Source: Gentiana macrophylla
Lineage: Eukaryota; Streptophyta; Magnoliopsida; Gentianales; Gentianaceae
Assembly (NCBI GenBank): GCA_026214975.1
Contig: JAOBSW010000621.1
Coordinates: 62,001 to 126,000 of the forward strand
Direction: 5' to 3'
DNA: 64,000 bases
Part shown: positions 1 to 10,639 of the stretch, piece after piece
Layout of the letters: each line of letters begins with the position of its first letter
Position numbering within the stretch: position 1 is the first letter of the stretch
Notes under the pieces: model-generated
Told to the model about the DNA's origin: nothing
The model's input: the letters and a program-made list of their open reading frames with translations, nothing else
Database searches by the model: none
Position numbers and translations under genes: made by a program

Positions 1-2032
1 TCAAGAAGCATGGACATATATACAGTTGAACTGCAAGAGACAAATTCCGGTTCTCCCACTATATATGGCTTCTCTAAGCGAATTTGACTAACATGTAGAA
101 CAGTAGAAGTGAATCCATAAGCTAGGATTAACAACACTGAAAAGTCTCTTTGATACCGTCGATCGGTACCGGGATTAACAAACGATACCGTCTATCTACT
201 ATCTTTTTAGAGGAATGAGTAGACTCTATATTCGTGACTCACTTTCCCGGTTACCATTTCCACGGGTTATGCCAAAATGGTCGAGGATTAAGGAATGCAC
301 TACTTAGCCTACCGTACGCCAAATCAAATGTCACCCGTGAAAAGACAGGAATATATAATCATATCACGATTAATATTCAGTCCATAAATGGTCATCTAGT
401 AATTTAATTAGAATCTCATATAAATTATGTATATGGTAAATAATAATATGTAAAATAATATAAATAAGATTTATTTATTGAAGGAGTGGTTTAAAATGAC
501 AAAAAGAGGGGGAAATAGAAATCAGGACAGTGAAAATATAAATTGTGTGATAAAGACAAATCCACTATTTCTTTGCTGTGATGGAACTCGCCAAATCTAA
601 TGATTCAATATCATGTTGGAATAAGGGACGTAATGCCTTTTCTACTAGAAAAAATTTTCATTGTCGCTTTCAGATATTTTTACATGTCAAATTATCTTTT
701 TAATAATAAACCCATATTTAATTTATGTAACTAATTAAAGTGACAATTAATTTGATTAAGCAATGTGTACAAAAGTATATTTTCAAATTATTGATAATTT
801 TGATGATAGTGATCGTACGTCTTATCATTTAAAAATGCTTTATTGTGAAAAATGACCATTCGCAAATAAAAATATGCAAAAATACATGCAGACTTCCATT
901 TCTCCACAATTTAGACATTTTCTTTCCTAGTTAATTATAAAATGAATATATTTTTGATCTAAACGTCAAATGATCGTAATTTCACCGCATCGTTTTTTCG
1001 TGCTTTTTATTTTGATATGTCATTTGATATTTTTCCGACCACATTTTTGAAGTAATTTTATAAAAACAATGAAAAAGTTGAACAGTTTATTTGGGGTCAT
1101 AACATTGTTTTCAATGGAGCTTTGTCGAAATAACACTATCGGAGATAAAGACAAATGAATGACTACCACCTCTCTTGTTAAATACCACTCCCATTTTCGT
1201 GTTTTAGGTGTTTTTGGAATCAAACTAAACCCTAATTAGGAACGGAGAACCCAATATGGAATTTGTGTACCTTAAAATCGTGCATGTTCATGAAAAAAAT
1301 GGGAGAAAATCGCGAATCAAAATCGTTTGTTTTTGCCTTGGGTGGTATTTCCACAAATACACCACAGAATGGGTGGCATTTCAGAAAAAATCTCTTGATT
1401 TGTTGGTTCACAGCTCCTTCAAAAAAAAAAAAAAAAAAAAAAATTTGTTTTCACAGTAGTGGAACAATGAATGTGATAGCATTTTCACAATAGAATCAAT
1501 GGTTTGTCCTTTTCACATTATTTTTTCACTTACTTGATTCTTTTTTTTTTTTTTTTTTTTTTCTGTTTGTTCTTGTTTTTTATTATCATTATCTCTTAAA
1601 AAATAAAAAATAAAGAAATAAGTTAAATTGATGCGATTAAATTAACAAAAGTAGAAAGTGGCCGGCTAAAGGCTTATTTACTTTGATGATCATTATTTTG
1701 TAATCTTTTCAAAATTTCAAAGATACAATTATACAAAAACAAGTATATGTGACTAAAATTGACATCTTCAATGTTCTTTTCTAGGAAAGTTACAAAGGAA
1801 ATCGGACTAAACATGACATTATCAATTTTAGATGCTTATTTATCAAGTCTCCTAGTCTTTGTATATGTAGGAAGAGAGTAGGACTAAAAATGACAATTTT
1901 AAAAATTTACGAATGGACGGAGGCGGATATAACAATAGATTGTGGAACTATTTAAGGATCAAATTAATGAAAACCATATAACAGTAATTAGCATCACAAC
2001 AAGAAAGAATCAGCATCCATCTCAACTAATTT
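1..2032. other. Intergenic AT-rich DNA, no gene seen
   Basis: No coding region, RNA gene or bounded repeat could be supported here. The stretch is AT-rich with short unrelated open frames. It contains a poly-A run near 1420-1443 and a poly-T run near 1542-1562, which make short artificial lysine- or phenylalanine-rich frames. Its right end leads into the broken secreted-protein gene. Confidence 0.6.
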
Positions 2033-2554
2033 ATGGCTTTTCCTCCCAAGATGATGCAGTTGGAGACCTTCATCATCTTCCTCGTGTTGGCTGCATTGTT
2101 GTTTGGACAATGTAGTACGACCGTGAACGGTGACGTCGTCCCAGACACAGCAACAACGAGTTTCGGTTGCAGTAATTAATTCGCCTTACGACCCAAGTGG
2201 CTCGTATAATAACAACTTAATTGGGCAACGTTCTCCAGAGTATACCTTTTAGTACTAGCTACAAATAGCCCCAATTTTGATTTTTGGGGTACGTTATCCT
2301 TGTAGCTAGCCCTGTTTATAACTTATGCGAGGACATTTATTGCCTGATACTTGTAATTAACTTCAATTGTGGCGAGAGGGTTTATAGCCACAGTAGTTGC
2401 AGAAAAACTCTGAAACCGGACGAGTGCATAAATTGCTTATACGCTGCCAATTAAAGATACTATCGGAGCTGACTGTCCGTTTAATGATGGGGCTACCCTT
2501 AACCTTATGGATTGTTACATTAGGTACTCAAACCAACCCTTCCTGGATGTTTAG
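2033..2554 (+). pseudogene. Broken DUF26 (Gnk2/ginkbilobin-like) secreted-protein gene
   Basis: An ATG at 2033 opens a frame with a hydrophobic signal-peptide core (FIIFLVLAALLFG) ending near Val-Asn-Gly-Asp. The frame stops after 48 codons (TTSFGCSN-stop). A shifted frame then gives a DUF26-like N-terminal stretch (SPYDPSGSYNNNLIG). Around 2305-2450 another stretch reads VYSHSSCRKTLKPDECINCL, which carries the C-x2-C of the DUF26 core. After one more one-base shift the rest of the domain follows (CPFNDGATLNLMDC, then YIRYSNQPFLDV-stop at 2552-2554). The family, known from cysteine-rich secreted and receptor-like proteins and antifungal ginkbilobin, binds mannose or other sugars in the apoplast. 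At least two frameshifts or stops break this copy, and no intron clearly repairs it. Family assignment rests on the cysteine spacing and flanking residues seen by eye. Confidence 0.65.
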
Positions 2555-2879
2555 TACTCATCACCCACCCATTATTGATCTGCATGAGAAGAATCTCTAC
2601 TTAATTTTCTTTCAAGAATAATTGTATTTTTTTTTTTTTCCGGCTGCGTGTTTCCCTTATTATTTCCACTTCTTATTTTCTTTCCATTAGCTGGTGTTTG
2701 GGAATGCTTTATTTTACATTTGAATCAAATATGCCATTTAGTTCCCAGAATCAGAATCGAAGTCTTGGAGATGAAATCAATCTATTTAGCTCTCACTGAA
2801 GCAGTTCGAATTAATTAATGGGGTTCATTGTAGAACGCGCGCGATTGTTTGCCTTGTAATCAGTAGCGGATCCAGAAAA

Positions 2880-3850
2880 TTTGTAACGCCCCGTTCGCGG
2901 ACACCGAGTCTTTATCCGGTAAAGGAATGTTCGACACGTATAAAATAAAATAAAATTCATTTTATATGTAATCTTCTACTACGTCGTCGCGAATTAAACA
3001 AAACGTAAGCAAATGACTCGGGTACGTATATTTTTTTTTCAACATCCAACAATAGAAACTCAAACTAAAGATAGAAATGTAACATTTATTATATTGGAAA
3101 ACCAAACGAAACGTAAAACGTACGAAACCAACAAAAAGAGGAACTACAAGTCTCAAACGAACCAAAACGTATTCCAAAAAGAACAAATGAAACGCCTAGT
3201 CTAAAAAGTCATATGAAGAAACAGTAAATATAAAGCTCCAAAAAAGGCGTACTCAAACGTCATCATCAAAATCTTCCTCGTAACCCAGATCAACCTGTTC
3301 ATATTCTCATCCACAAACACATAGAAAACATGCATTTGAGGTAAGTACAACGTACTTAATAAAAGAAAGAAGCTAGGATTTAAATTAAGATTTATAAAGA
3401 AAAAATTCATAATTGTTTAGTTATCTTTATATGACCGACTCAGTCTAGGATCCACTTCATGTCCATCAACATGTCATGACTATACGTTTCTATCCTAGCT
3501 TATCTATGTTACATTCGCACTCAAGGGCACTACGAACATCCGCCGGGGGATATACTTTGCAATGTATTGGTGGGTCACACCAATAACCACAGGGGAAAGC
3601 CCGAGGGTATACACGTTCGGCGAAGTCCCTCCGTACTTAGGGTCTTAGTAACCTACGGAGTTATTCACATTCAGGAGCGCCCACACATCGCGATATTGTC
3701 TGGTGCCTATTCAAGAATGTCATGATGTTTAATATTTTACTAGTCAAGTATGTATTTTATAAATTGTTAACTAGCCACCTAAGTGTTTTCAAAGAAAGCC
3801 TCACCTTATCAGACCTACTCCCTCACTTAGACAGCTAGACACAACATCCT
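2880..3850. repeat. Degenerate repeat, possibly retroelement-derived
   Basis: The stretch begins with TGTAACGCCCCG, a form common at the ends of plant Ty3/gypsy LTRs, but no matching end, primer site or coding domain could be found. The remainder is non-coding, with a GC-richer patch at 3535-3700. Calling it retroelement-derived is inference from the terminal motif only. Confidence 0.3.
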
Positions 3851-3852
3851 AA

Positions 3853-4516
3853 TGTTAGAAAATCTACGCGGGAACGCAGCGGAATTCAAAAATTTATTTC
3901 CTTTTAACCGGGATCGACTTCGTTTAAACAACAAGCATAAAAGAAGCAGACGGTGAATACCTTGTTTGATCTAAAAGATCGATGCTTTGACCATCTAAGG
4001 AGGGTAGTGGTGCACGGAGCCGCCCAAGCATTCGGAATCTACCGTTAGTCCACACGAACAACCCGCCGGAATCCACCATTGGATTGCTACTAGAAAAATC
4101 TGGTTGCTAGATCGGTCTTTTCACTCTCTCAAATCTCTCTCTAAGAAACTCTCTATTTTTCACAAAACTATTAGTCTCTTGGATTTTTTGATGTACAAAA
4201 GAGCTAGCCAAGCCTCCCTTAAATAGGGTGACATGCGCCCCATGCATTTCCCAATCTGATTGGGATTAGCTTCTAGTAGATTGATGAGAAAGAAAACATT
4301 TTCCTAATAAAATAATGAAAATCTCATTGATTGATTTATCTCATTTAATATCTTATATTAAATATTTCCAAGATATTATCAGTATTTAATATTGACTATC
4401 TTTATCTTATTACCATAAATCTATTTTCCAAAAATCAATTAATATCCAATATTAATATTATGGTAATCTTATTAATTAAAGGGCCAAAGACCCAAAAGTA
4501 CACAAAACGGACTTAT
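3853..4516 (-). mobile_element. Copia-type LTR, 3' part (minus strand)
   Basis: Read on the minus strand, this segment ends in TTCTAACA (plus-strand TGTTAG at 3853), shortly after the motif TTCCGCTGCG. That motif recurs near the 3' ends of the two other LTRs in this window. A TATA-like TTTAAG region and a leader rich in CTCTCTC precede it, as in the promoter/R region of plant Copia LTRs. The 5' part of the LTR is not contiguous, and an inverted-repeat-bounded island starts beside it. No coding domain is attached. Confidence 0.5.
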
Positions 4517-4701
4517 TGGACTTATAAGGACAAAAAGGAATCTGTTGGACTTATAAGGACACAAATTAGATAGATAGACTCAAATACCCTTAATGAAGAA
4601 AAATAATAAAAAATAATAAAAAGGGGGATAAGAGGCGCACTTCTACTTGAGGCAAATGGACAGGACTATACCTGCATCATTGCTGCTTGCTTATTAGTTT
4701 G

Positions 4702-4714
<13 letters not shown>

Positions 4715-4732
<18 letters not shown>

Positions 4733-4775
4733 TTTTCGTGCCATGTTCGGTTTTTTTTTTTTTTTTTTTTTTTTT
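4715..4775. repeat. Homopolymer/dinucleotide tract (GT)n and poly-T runs
   Basis: A (GT)n stretch at 4699-4715 runs into two long poly-T runs separated by a short CGTGCCATGTTCGG spacer. These abut the 16-bp satellite and create a poly-lysine stretch in minus-strand frames. Confidence 0.9.
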
Positions 4776-4779
4776 TAAA

Positions 4780-5710
4780 CCCATGTATTGACCATCGCGA
4801 TACAATGACCACCCTCGATACATTGACCACCGCGACGTATTGACCACCCCGATGCAATGACCATCCTGATGCATTGACCACCGCGACGCCCGATGCGATG
4901 ACCATCGCGATGAAGAGACATCGCGATGAAGTGACACCGCGATGTAGAGACACGGCGATGAAGCGACACCGTGATGCAGAGACACCGCAATGAAGTGACA
5001 CCGCGATGCAGTGACCACCCCCGATGCAGAGACACTGTGATGCAGAGACGACGTATTGCAGAGACACCTCGTGAAGTGATACAACGACGTAGTGACCACC
5101 CGCGATGTAGAGACGCCTCAATGAAGTGACACCACGATGCATTGACCACACCAGATCCATTGATCACCTCCGATGCAGAGACACCACGATGCAGTGACCA
5201 ACCCAGATGCAGAGACACCGCGATGCAGTGACCACCCCCGATGCAGAGATATCACGATGTTATAACATTTGACGATGCAGAGACATCGCGATGCAGAGAC
5301 ACCGTGATGAAGTGACACCGCATTGCAGAGACACCACGATGAAGTGACACCGTAATGCAGAGACGCCGCATTGCAGAGACATCGCGATGTTATAACATTT
5401 GACGATGCATAGACACCGCATTGCAGAGACACCACGATGAAATGACACCACAATGCAGAGACACCGCGATGAAGTGACAACGCGATGCAAAGACACCGTG
5501 ATGAAGTGACACCGCATTGCAGAGACACCGCGATGCAGAGACACCGCGATGAAGTGACACCGCGATGCAGTGACCACCCCCGATGCAGAGACACCCCAGA
5601 TGCAGAGACACCGCGATGAAGTGACACCGCATTGCAGAGACACCGTGATGCAGAGACACCACGATGCAGAGACACCGCGATACAGAGACACGGCAATGCA
5701 GAGACACGGC
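4780..5710. repeat. 16-bp tandem satellite
   Basis: About 930 bp of tandem copies of a 16-bp unit with two main variants, GATGCAGAGACACCGC and GATGAAGTGACACCGC, often alternating as a 32-bp dimer. Copies on the left (4780-5120) are more diverged, those around 5440-5700 more uniform. The unit has no stop codon in any minus-strand frame, so overlapping minus frames of up to 192 codons appear. All encode a 16-residue cyclic repeat of the CLCIAVSLHRGVSASR type. These frames are a by-product of the repeat and are not called as genes. Confidence 0.93.
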
Positions 5711-5885
5711 TTATTGTATCGATTTATTCAGTGACGTCTTATTGTATCGATTTGTGTAGTGGCATCAATGTCACTTTATTAATTGTCTAATGTATGCAGT
5801 GACATTTACAGTGACATCAATGTCACTTCATTAATTGTCTAATGTATGCAGTGACATCTGCATTGACATCTATGTCACTTCATAT
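5711..5885. repeat. Satellite-related direct duplications
   Basis: The end of the 16-bp array passes into longer direct repeats. One block, containing GACATCAATGTCACTT followed by TTAATTGTCTAATGTATG, occurs twice in tandem. ATTGTATCGATTT also occurs twice at 5714-5745. The related motif TTATATCGATTTA recurs at 8050-8125. Confidence 0.75.
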
Positions 5886-6083
5886 TAGATAAACTTAAAT
5901 ATGAGAAGAGCTTTGAGAACCTGCAATTTCCACCTCATTTCTCCAACATTATCCATACACAAAAAAAAAATCCCATCTTTTTTCATTTCTCAACATATTT
6001 CCCACAAGCCCAGGCTTTACTAATTTCTTGTAATATCACATTCCAAAACACAAGCTAAGCAAAACACAAGCTAAGCATTCAAC

Positions 6084-7609
6084 AATGGCAAAGAATGAGC
6101 TCAAGTGTTTTCACATGCCACCCAGCAAAATCAGGACGGATGATGTTATCTTCCTCTGATTTCACTTCCAAATTTGTTTCAATCCCATCATCATCATCAT
6201 CATCAGTACACAGATCTCCATTGTTGTTTTTATAATCTTTTTTGCTTTATCTTCTCCGTTAACATGCGTATCACAATATACGCTTTCTACAAATTCAATA
6301 TTTCATAAACAAAACCAAAAAAGTTAAATTATAAATAATAAAAATTTACACAAACATCTAAAAGTAAGCAAATCAACATTGATGAGGTGGTATGTATCTT
6401 AAACACACCTGCAGTTTTGCCCTCAAAGCCTCTACTTCCTTGTCTCTCTTTATCTTTTCCATTTCCTTCTCTTGTTGCAGGACCTGAATCTGATTATTAT
6501 ACATGCAAACTCTTTAGAAACTAATTTCACATTTTTTTCCTTCTTCATATATCATACGAAAAAACATGCGCACAATCATGATTGGAAGAAAAGCATACCT
6601 TGTCTCTTTCACCTACTAGATCGCGCATTACAACATCGATCATCTGCAGAGAAAGGTATACTAGTGTTAGACCGAGACATCGTATGACATCAAACAGAGC
6701 TTAAAAACACAAAAACAAAGACTAGAAGAAATATTACGCTTGCTTTAGCTCAAATTCTCTTCTTGCAACTTCATTAAGCGTATCCACCACATCCGGCTCG
6801 ACTTCTTCATCAATTTCTCTCGAAAAACAATCAACTAGTTCAACATATATTGTTGGCAAACACAAAAACTTGCAAAAAAATGACCCACCCAACCCCTCTT
6901 TAGCTATAATTACTATTGTTGATTTTACTATTCAGCCCTTCCCCATTTCAAAGATATAGCGAGCATGCTTTCATGCATCTTTCAAGATATGGAGTTTACC
7001 TTCACTGCAGATATTGGTTCAGATTTAGAACATTCCCCAACTTGATGGATACTCGGGTTGCTCTTGCGATTCCTCTTAAGTTACTAGCCACTCCATTGTC
7101 ATGAATTCCACCCATGTTTTGTTGAGCTGTATAATTTTTGGATGATCGAGCAAACATGATCAAAGGGTAAACCATCAACCGGTACTGATTTATAGCCAAT
7201 ACTTTTCAACACCATCCTGAAAAAACAGTCACGGTAGTCGGGATATGAGTACACGAATCATTCATCCGATTCTTGAATTCTGCCCAATTTGATAAGCCAG
7301 GTATACTGAAGTAGGATTTGATTCTCTAATGATTTATAATGTTCCGTTCACCTTCCATGTAATTCTCAATCTCTCTTCATCTGTAATTAGGTAACAAGAT
7401 TCTATTTCCACAGAATCAATCCCTTCCTCTAAGTTAGGGCAATAAGTGTGGCCAGAAATTTCGATGTCTATAATATAACATAAAGCATGCTTGGGTGATG
7501 GGTCTAAAAAGCCACAGAAAATACATAATGGAACTCGGATGAAATTTACCGAGATTCGAGCCTCTCGAATTCTCCTGTGCCAACAGCAATTTGTTTCTGT
7601 ATCGCTCAT
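6084..7609 (-). pseudogene. Exon-like fragments of an unrecognised gene inside the island
   Basis: Several plausible protein segments lie in order on the minus strand. 7334-7609 is one open stretch from an ATG at 7609, starting MSDTETNCCWHRRIREARIS and containing GHTYCPNLEEGIDSVEIES and LITDEERLRITWK. Around 7085-7215 lies a segment with SIGYKSVPVDGLPFDHVCSI. 6741-6822 reads IDEEVEPDVVDTLNEVARRE. 6599-6643 is MIDVVMRDLVGERDK followed by a GT donor. 6410-6488 is a coiled-coil-like exon (QQEKEMEKIKRDKEVEALRA) bounded by AG and GT. 6084-6206 begins with an Asp run and ends with WHVKTLELILCHC-stop. Not all joins keep frame: one gives an in-frame stop. It may therefore be a transposon-captured gene fragment or a decayed transposon gene. 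I do not recognise the family. Confidence 0.4.
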
Positions 7610-8026
7610 CTTCTCGCAAGATAGGTAATTAGCAATCGATACGAATAAGGCCCGTTAACCAAACTACGAAATAGCAAACCATGGCTAGTTTCAATTAAAG
7701 ATATAAAGATGAAAGTTGAAAATGTAATCTCGAAATTGTGGAAACTGGTTCATTGCATCATAAATGTGAAAACACCAACGCTTCGCCCTATTTGCCTTTG
7801 TGAAATAGAAGATCGTTATGCACTTCAAGGTTGTGGACACCTATACATCATGTTTGATAGTTCAAAACTTTTGTACTTAATCGTGAGAAGGCAAAATGAA
7901 GCACACAGCATTACCCGCAAGTAGAACAACTCTTGTGGTGCTTGCAGAAGATAGACAAACAAACAAAACATATGAATCCCATGTCTATTGTATTTTTGTG
8001 GCAGAAGCACCTAAACAAACATTGTC

Positions 8027-8126
8027 ATCATGCAGTGACATCATGCAGTGACGTCGTATTATATCGATTTATGCAGTGACATCATGTAGTGACGTCATGC
8101 AGCGACGTCTTATTATATCGATTTAG
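8027..8126. repeat. Second patch of satellite-related repeats
   Basis: Short tandem copies of ATGCAGTGACATC / ATGCAGTGACGTC surround two copies of TTATATCGATTTA. The patch is clearly related to the right edge of the large 16-bp array and has the same orientation. Two separated copies inside one island suggest they belonged to the element, or that the intervening sequence was inserted into an older array. Confidence 0.7.
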
Positions 8127-8229
8127 TTGTTTATTCCTTGTATACACCATATATGAGCTATAAAGTCTGAACTTTGTATGGTAAAAGAAGCAAAGGAACA
8201 AGATTTCCAAAGAAACATCGTCTACCTAG

Positions 8230-8320
8230 TAAATGAGTCAAATGCGGTTTGTGAGCCGTTCCAGTTTGATTTGAGTCAAATGGTTCGTGAGCCGTTCCAG
8301 TTTGATTCTTTTAAACAATT
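8230..8320. repeat. Short direct duplication (about 40 bp)
   Basis: The phrase GTCAAATG, then GGTTTGTGAGCCGTTCCAG or GGTTCGTGAGCCGTTCCAG, occurs twice in tandem with few changes. It resembles the subterminal repeats of hAT-like plant MITEs, but no paired inverted end was found. Confidence 0.6.
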
Positions 8321-9633
8321 TCATTTGGTATTTGTTCGAAACGTCCATTAAACTAAAACACTGAATGGTTCAATAACAAATATTTTCAAACTCGACTCGT
8401 TACACCTAGAAGTATTATAAATACATTTTTGCTGCGAAATTTGTTATCAGAAAATCAGCCATAAACATAGAAAACAAACTTATTATCACAAACACAAATT
8501 TATTTCAAAACCGAATCACACCATCGTGAGTTCAACAACCACACCAACAAAATAAAGAAAAAAAAACAAAGACTCATCACAAATTGGCATTGACAAGCAA
8601 TAATGCCCAAAAGGTAGTTCACACAGAAAAGAAAAGCAAATTAAAAACAGAGAATTCAAGTTTTCAAACAACAGACAGAAACCACGAGCAATATGATTAA
8701 CAACACAGAGAATGGTGGTCAATGCAGATACAGAGAATGATTAACGAATAAAGAACTACTGGAACTCTCACCTGAGCAAGAAGCTCCACAACTTCAGAAG
8801 ACAAATTGGAAACAGAGAAGTTGTATCTCCGTCAATGGTGGATGCCGTAAAGGCAAACCTCCTTAAAAAATGTAGAGGTGATCGAACCAGAAAATCAGCC
8901 ATGAACAAGACCAAAACTTGCTCTTCCATTAACCTTCATCCACCATTATTGTCGTCCGATGATCAAATCATAGAATAATAGCTCCTCGCCATCGAACGGA
9001 TAAACAGACTATACCGCTATAATCTCCCCGAGCGGAGGAGAATCTGCCGAATCATAAATCGCGCTTTCAAAATTGAAAAGGAAACATCGGAATCTCAAAA
9101 TCGAAGCGATCGAAAAAGCAGAAACCACCGGATTCTCCGGAGAAATAATGAGTGAAAATCAAATATTTTCAAGTGGAGAATCATTGGATAGTACTATTAA
9201 TGGAATTTCGGCATTTGCCGGAAACTTGGATGCGTCCATGGATTTTGATGTAGGAGCATTGAGTGAAGAGCCGATGCACTAGAGAGGGGCGGTGGACGGA
9301 AGAGGATTTGATCGGCGGGCATTACTCCCGGCAAATCCAGATCTTGAGGTGATAATTTTGGGTTTCGGGAAGAACATAGCGATGAGAGAGATAAGTTAGA
9401 TTAGGGTACTTTGGTTTATGTAGATATATTATGTCCTTATAAGTCAACATATTCCTTTATGTCCTTATATGGCTAATAAGTATAAAAACTATACTTTTAA
9501 GTAATTAACCCTAAATTAAATTGCACAATCTCTTATACACCTATCATTGCCGACACACTTTAGCCAAAGATTTGGCATCCGGAATATTCTTTAATTAATA
9601 TAATACTATGATTAATTAATTTGCAAAATATAT

Positions 9634-9735
<102 letters not shown>

Positions 9736-9834
9736 TCATAATAAATAAATACCACCATATTAATTTACCACTATAACCTTTATAGTATGAGATAAAATTT
9801 TCTTTATTTGGTTATCAACTATAACCACATATTA

Positions 9835-10639
9835 TTCCGACTTGATGTTCATATGTATGTGACCCGATAGGCTTCCGAATATGTTGGCCGTAGGCACAAA
9901 GTGCAAATTATGAAAATGCCCTTCACGCCTAACGATCACGGGATAGCGTCTAGCAACACACCGTGACCCCCAATCATCGGAAGAGTCAAATGCAATGACT
10001 ACTACCTTTCATGTGAAACAATTACCGTGTAAATACAATCCCATCGCTGTAATAATATCCATACGGTCGTACGTCTGTGTCAAGCATCAACGACTATATC
10101 TTATAATCTGGATACCATGCTCTCTCGAAGTAACTCATTTACTTCAACTTTGCAAAGATTCACGAGAGTAAGATATTCCTTATAAGAAGGCCATTTCGGA
10201 TATTCACTCCTAAACATAGGATACACGATTCTCGGACGAACAAACATGTATACTCTGCATGCTTTAGTATCACACCCAATCACTACCTCATGATCGCCCC
10301 ATGGCTAGGGGAAACCTCAATAGTGTCAAAGCATGACAATCCACACCCGTGATGCCATGTAGACTCGGTCCTAAGGATAATTACAAAGCGCCACATAGTG
10401 TGACATTTAACAACGGTGTAAGTGGGTCGTCCTAACGCACGCATTCTCTAATACAGTCCACATACGATCCAAGTATCTACACTTCGATAGACGAGATCTA
10501 TCCTCGCTTCTTAAAGACAAAAGACATCTAATATGTGCTAGTCTGTTTGTACTATCAATCCTCTGTTTAATAGTATGTACATAAGCCTAGAGACATTTAA
10601 GTATCAAACTTATTAAAGTGATTAGAGATCTCTGTAGTG
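9835..10639 (-). mobile_element. Probable 5' half of a Copia-type LTR (minus strand)
   Basis: Non-coding sequence that, read on the minus strand, has the style of the 5' half of long plant Copia LTRs. It includes phrases such as GGATTGTCATGCTTTGACAC and GCCTATCGGGTCACATACAT. It abuts the terminus of the next LTR at 10640. It may be the missing 5' portion of the LTR at 3853-4516, split by later insertions. That join is inference and no target duplication was found. Confidence 0.35.

Larger units (their letters stand above)
4517..9472. mobile_element. Inverted-repeat-bounded island (possible MULE-like element)
   Basis: Positions 4517-4600 and 9389-9472 are imperfect inverted copies of each other. 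The shared core is ACTTATAAGGAC, present twice on the left and again, reverse-complemented, on the right (TGTCCTTATAAGT, then ATTCCTTTATGTCC). Between them lie a long 16-bp satellite, exon-like fragments on the minus strand and a second patch of satellite-related repeats. Long terminal inverted repeats around satellite and gene fragments fit a Mutator-like (Pack-MULE-type) element. No transposase motif or clear 9-bp target duplication was identified, so the class is inferred. The outer part of the repeats is also LTR-like, so two oppositely oriented LTR fragments are an alternative. Confidence 0.4.

Noticed and set aside
4666..5707. Long overlapping minus-strand open frames (up to 192 codons) rich in Cys, Ser, His
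   Set aside because: They are produced by the stop-free 16-bp satellite in every frame; no start context, splice structure or family similarity.
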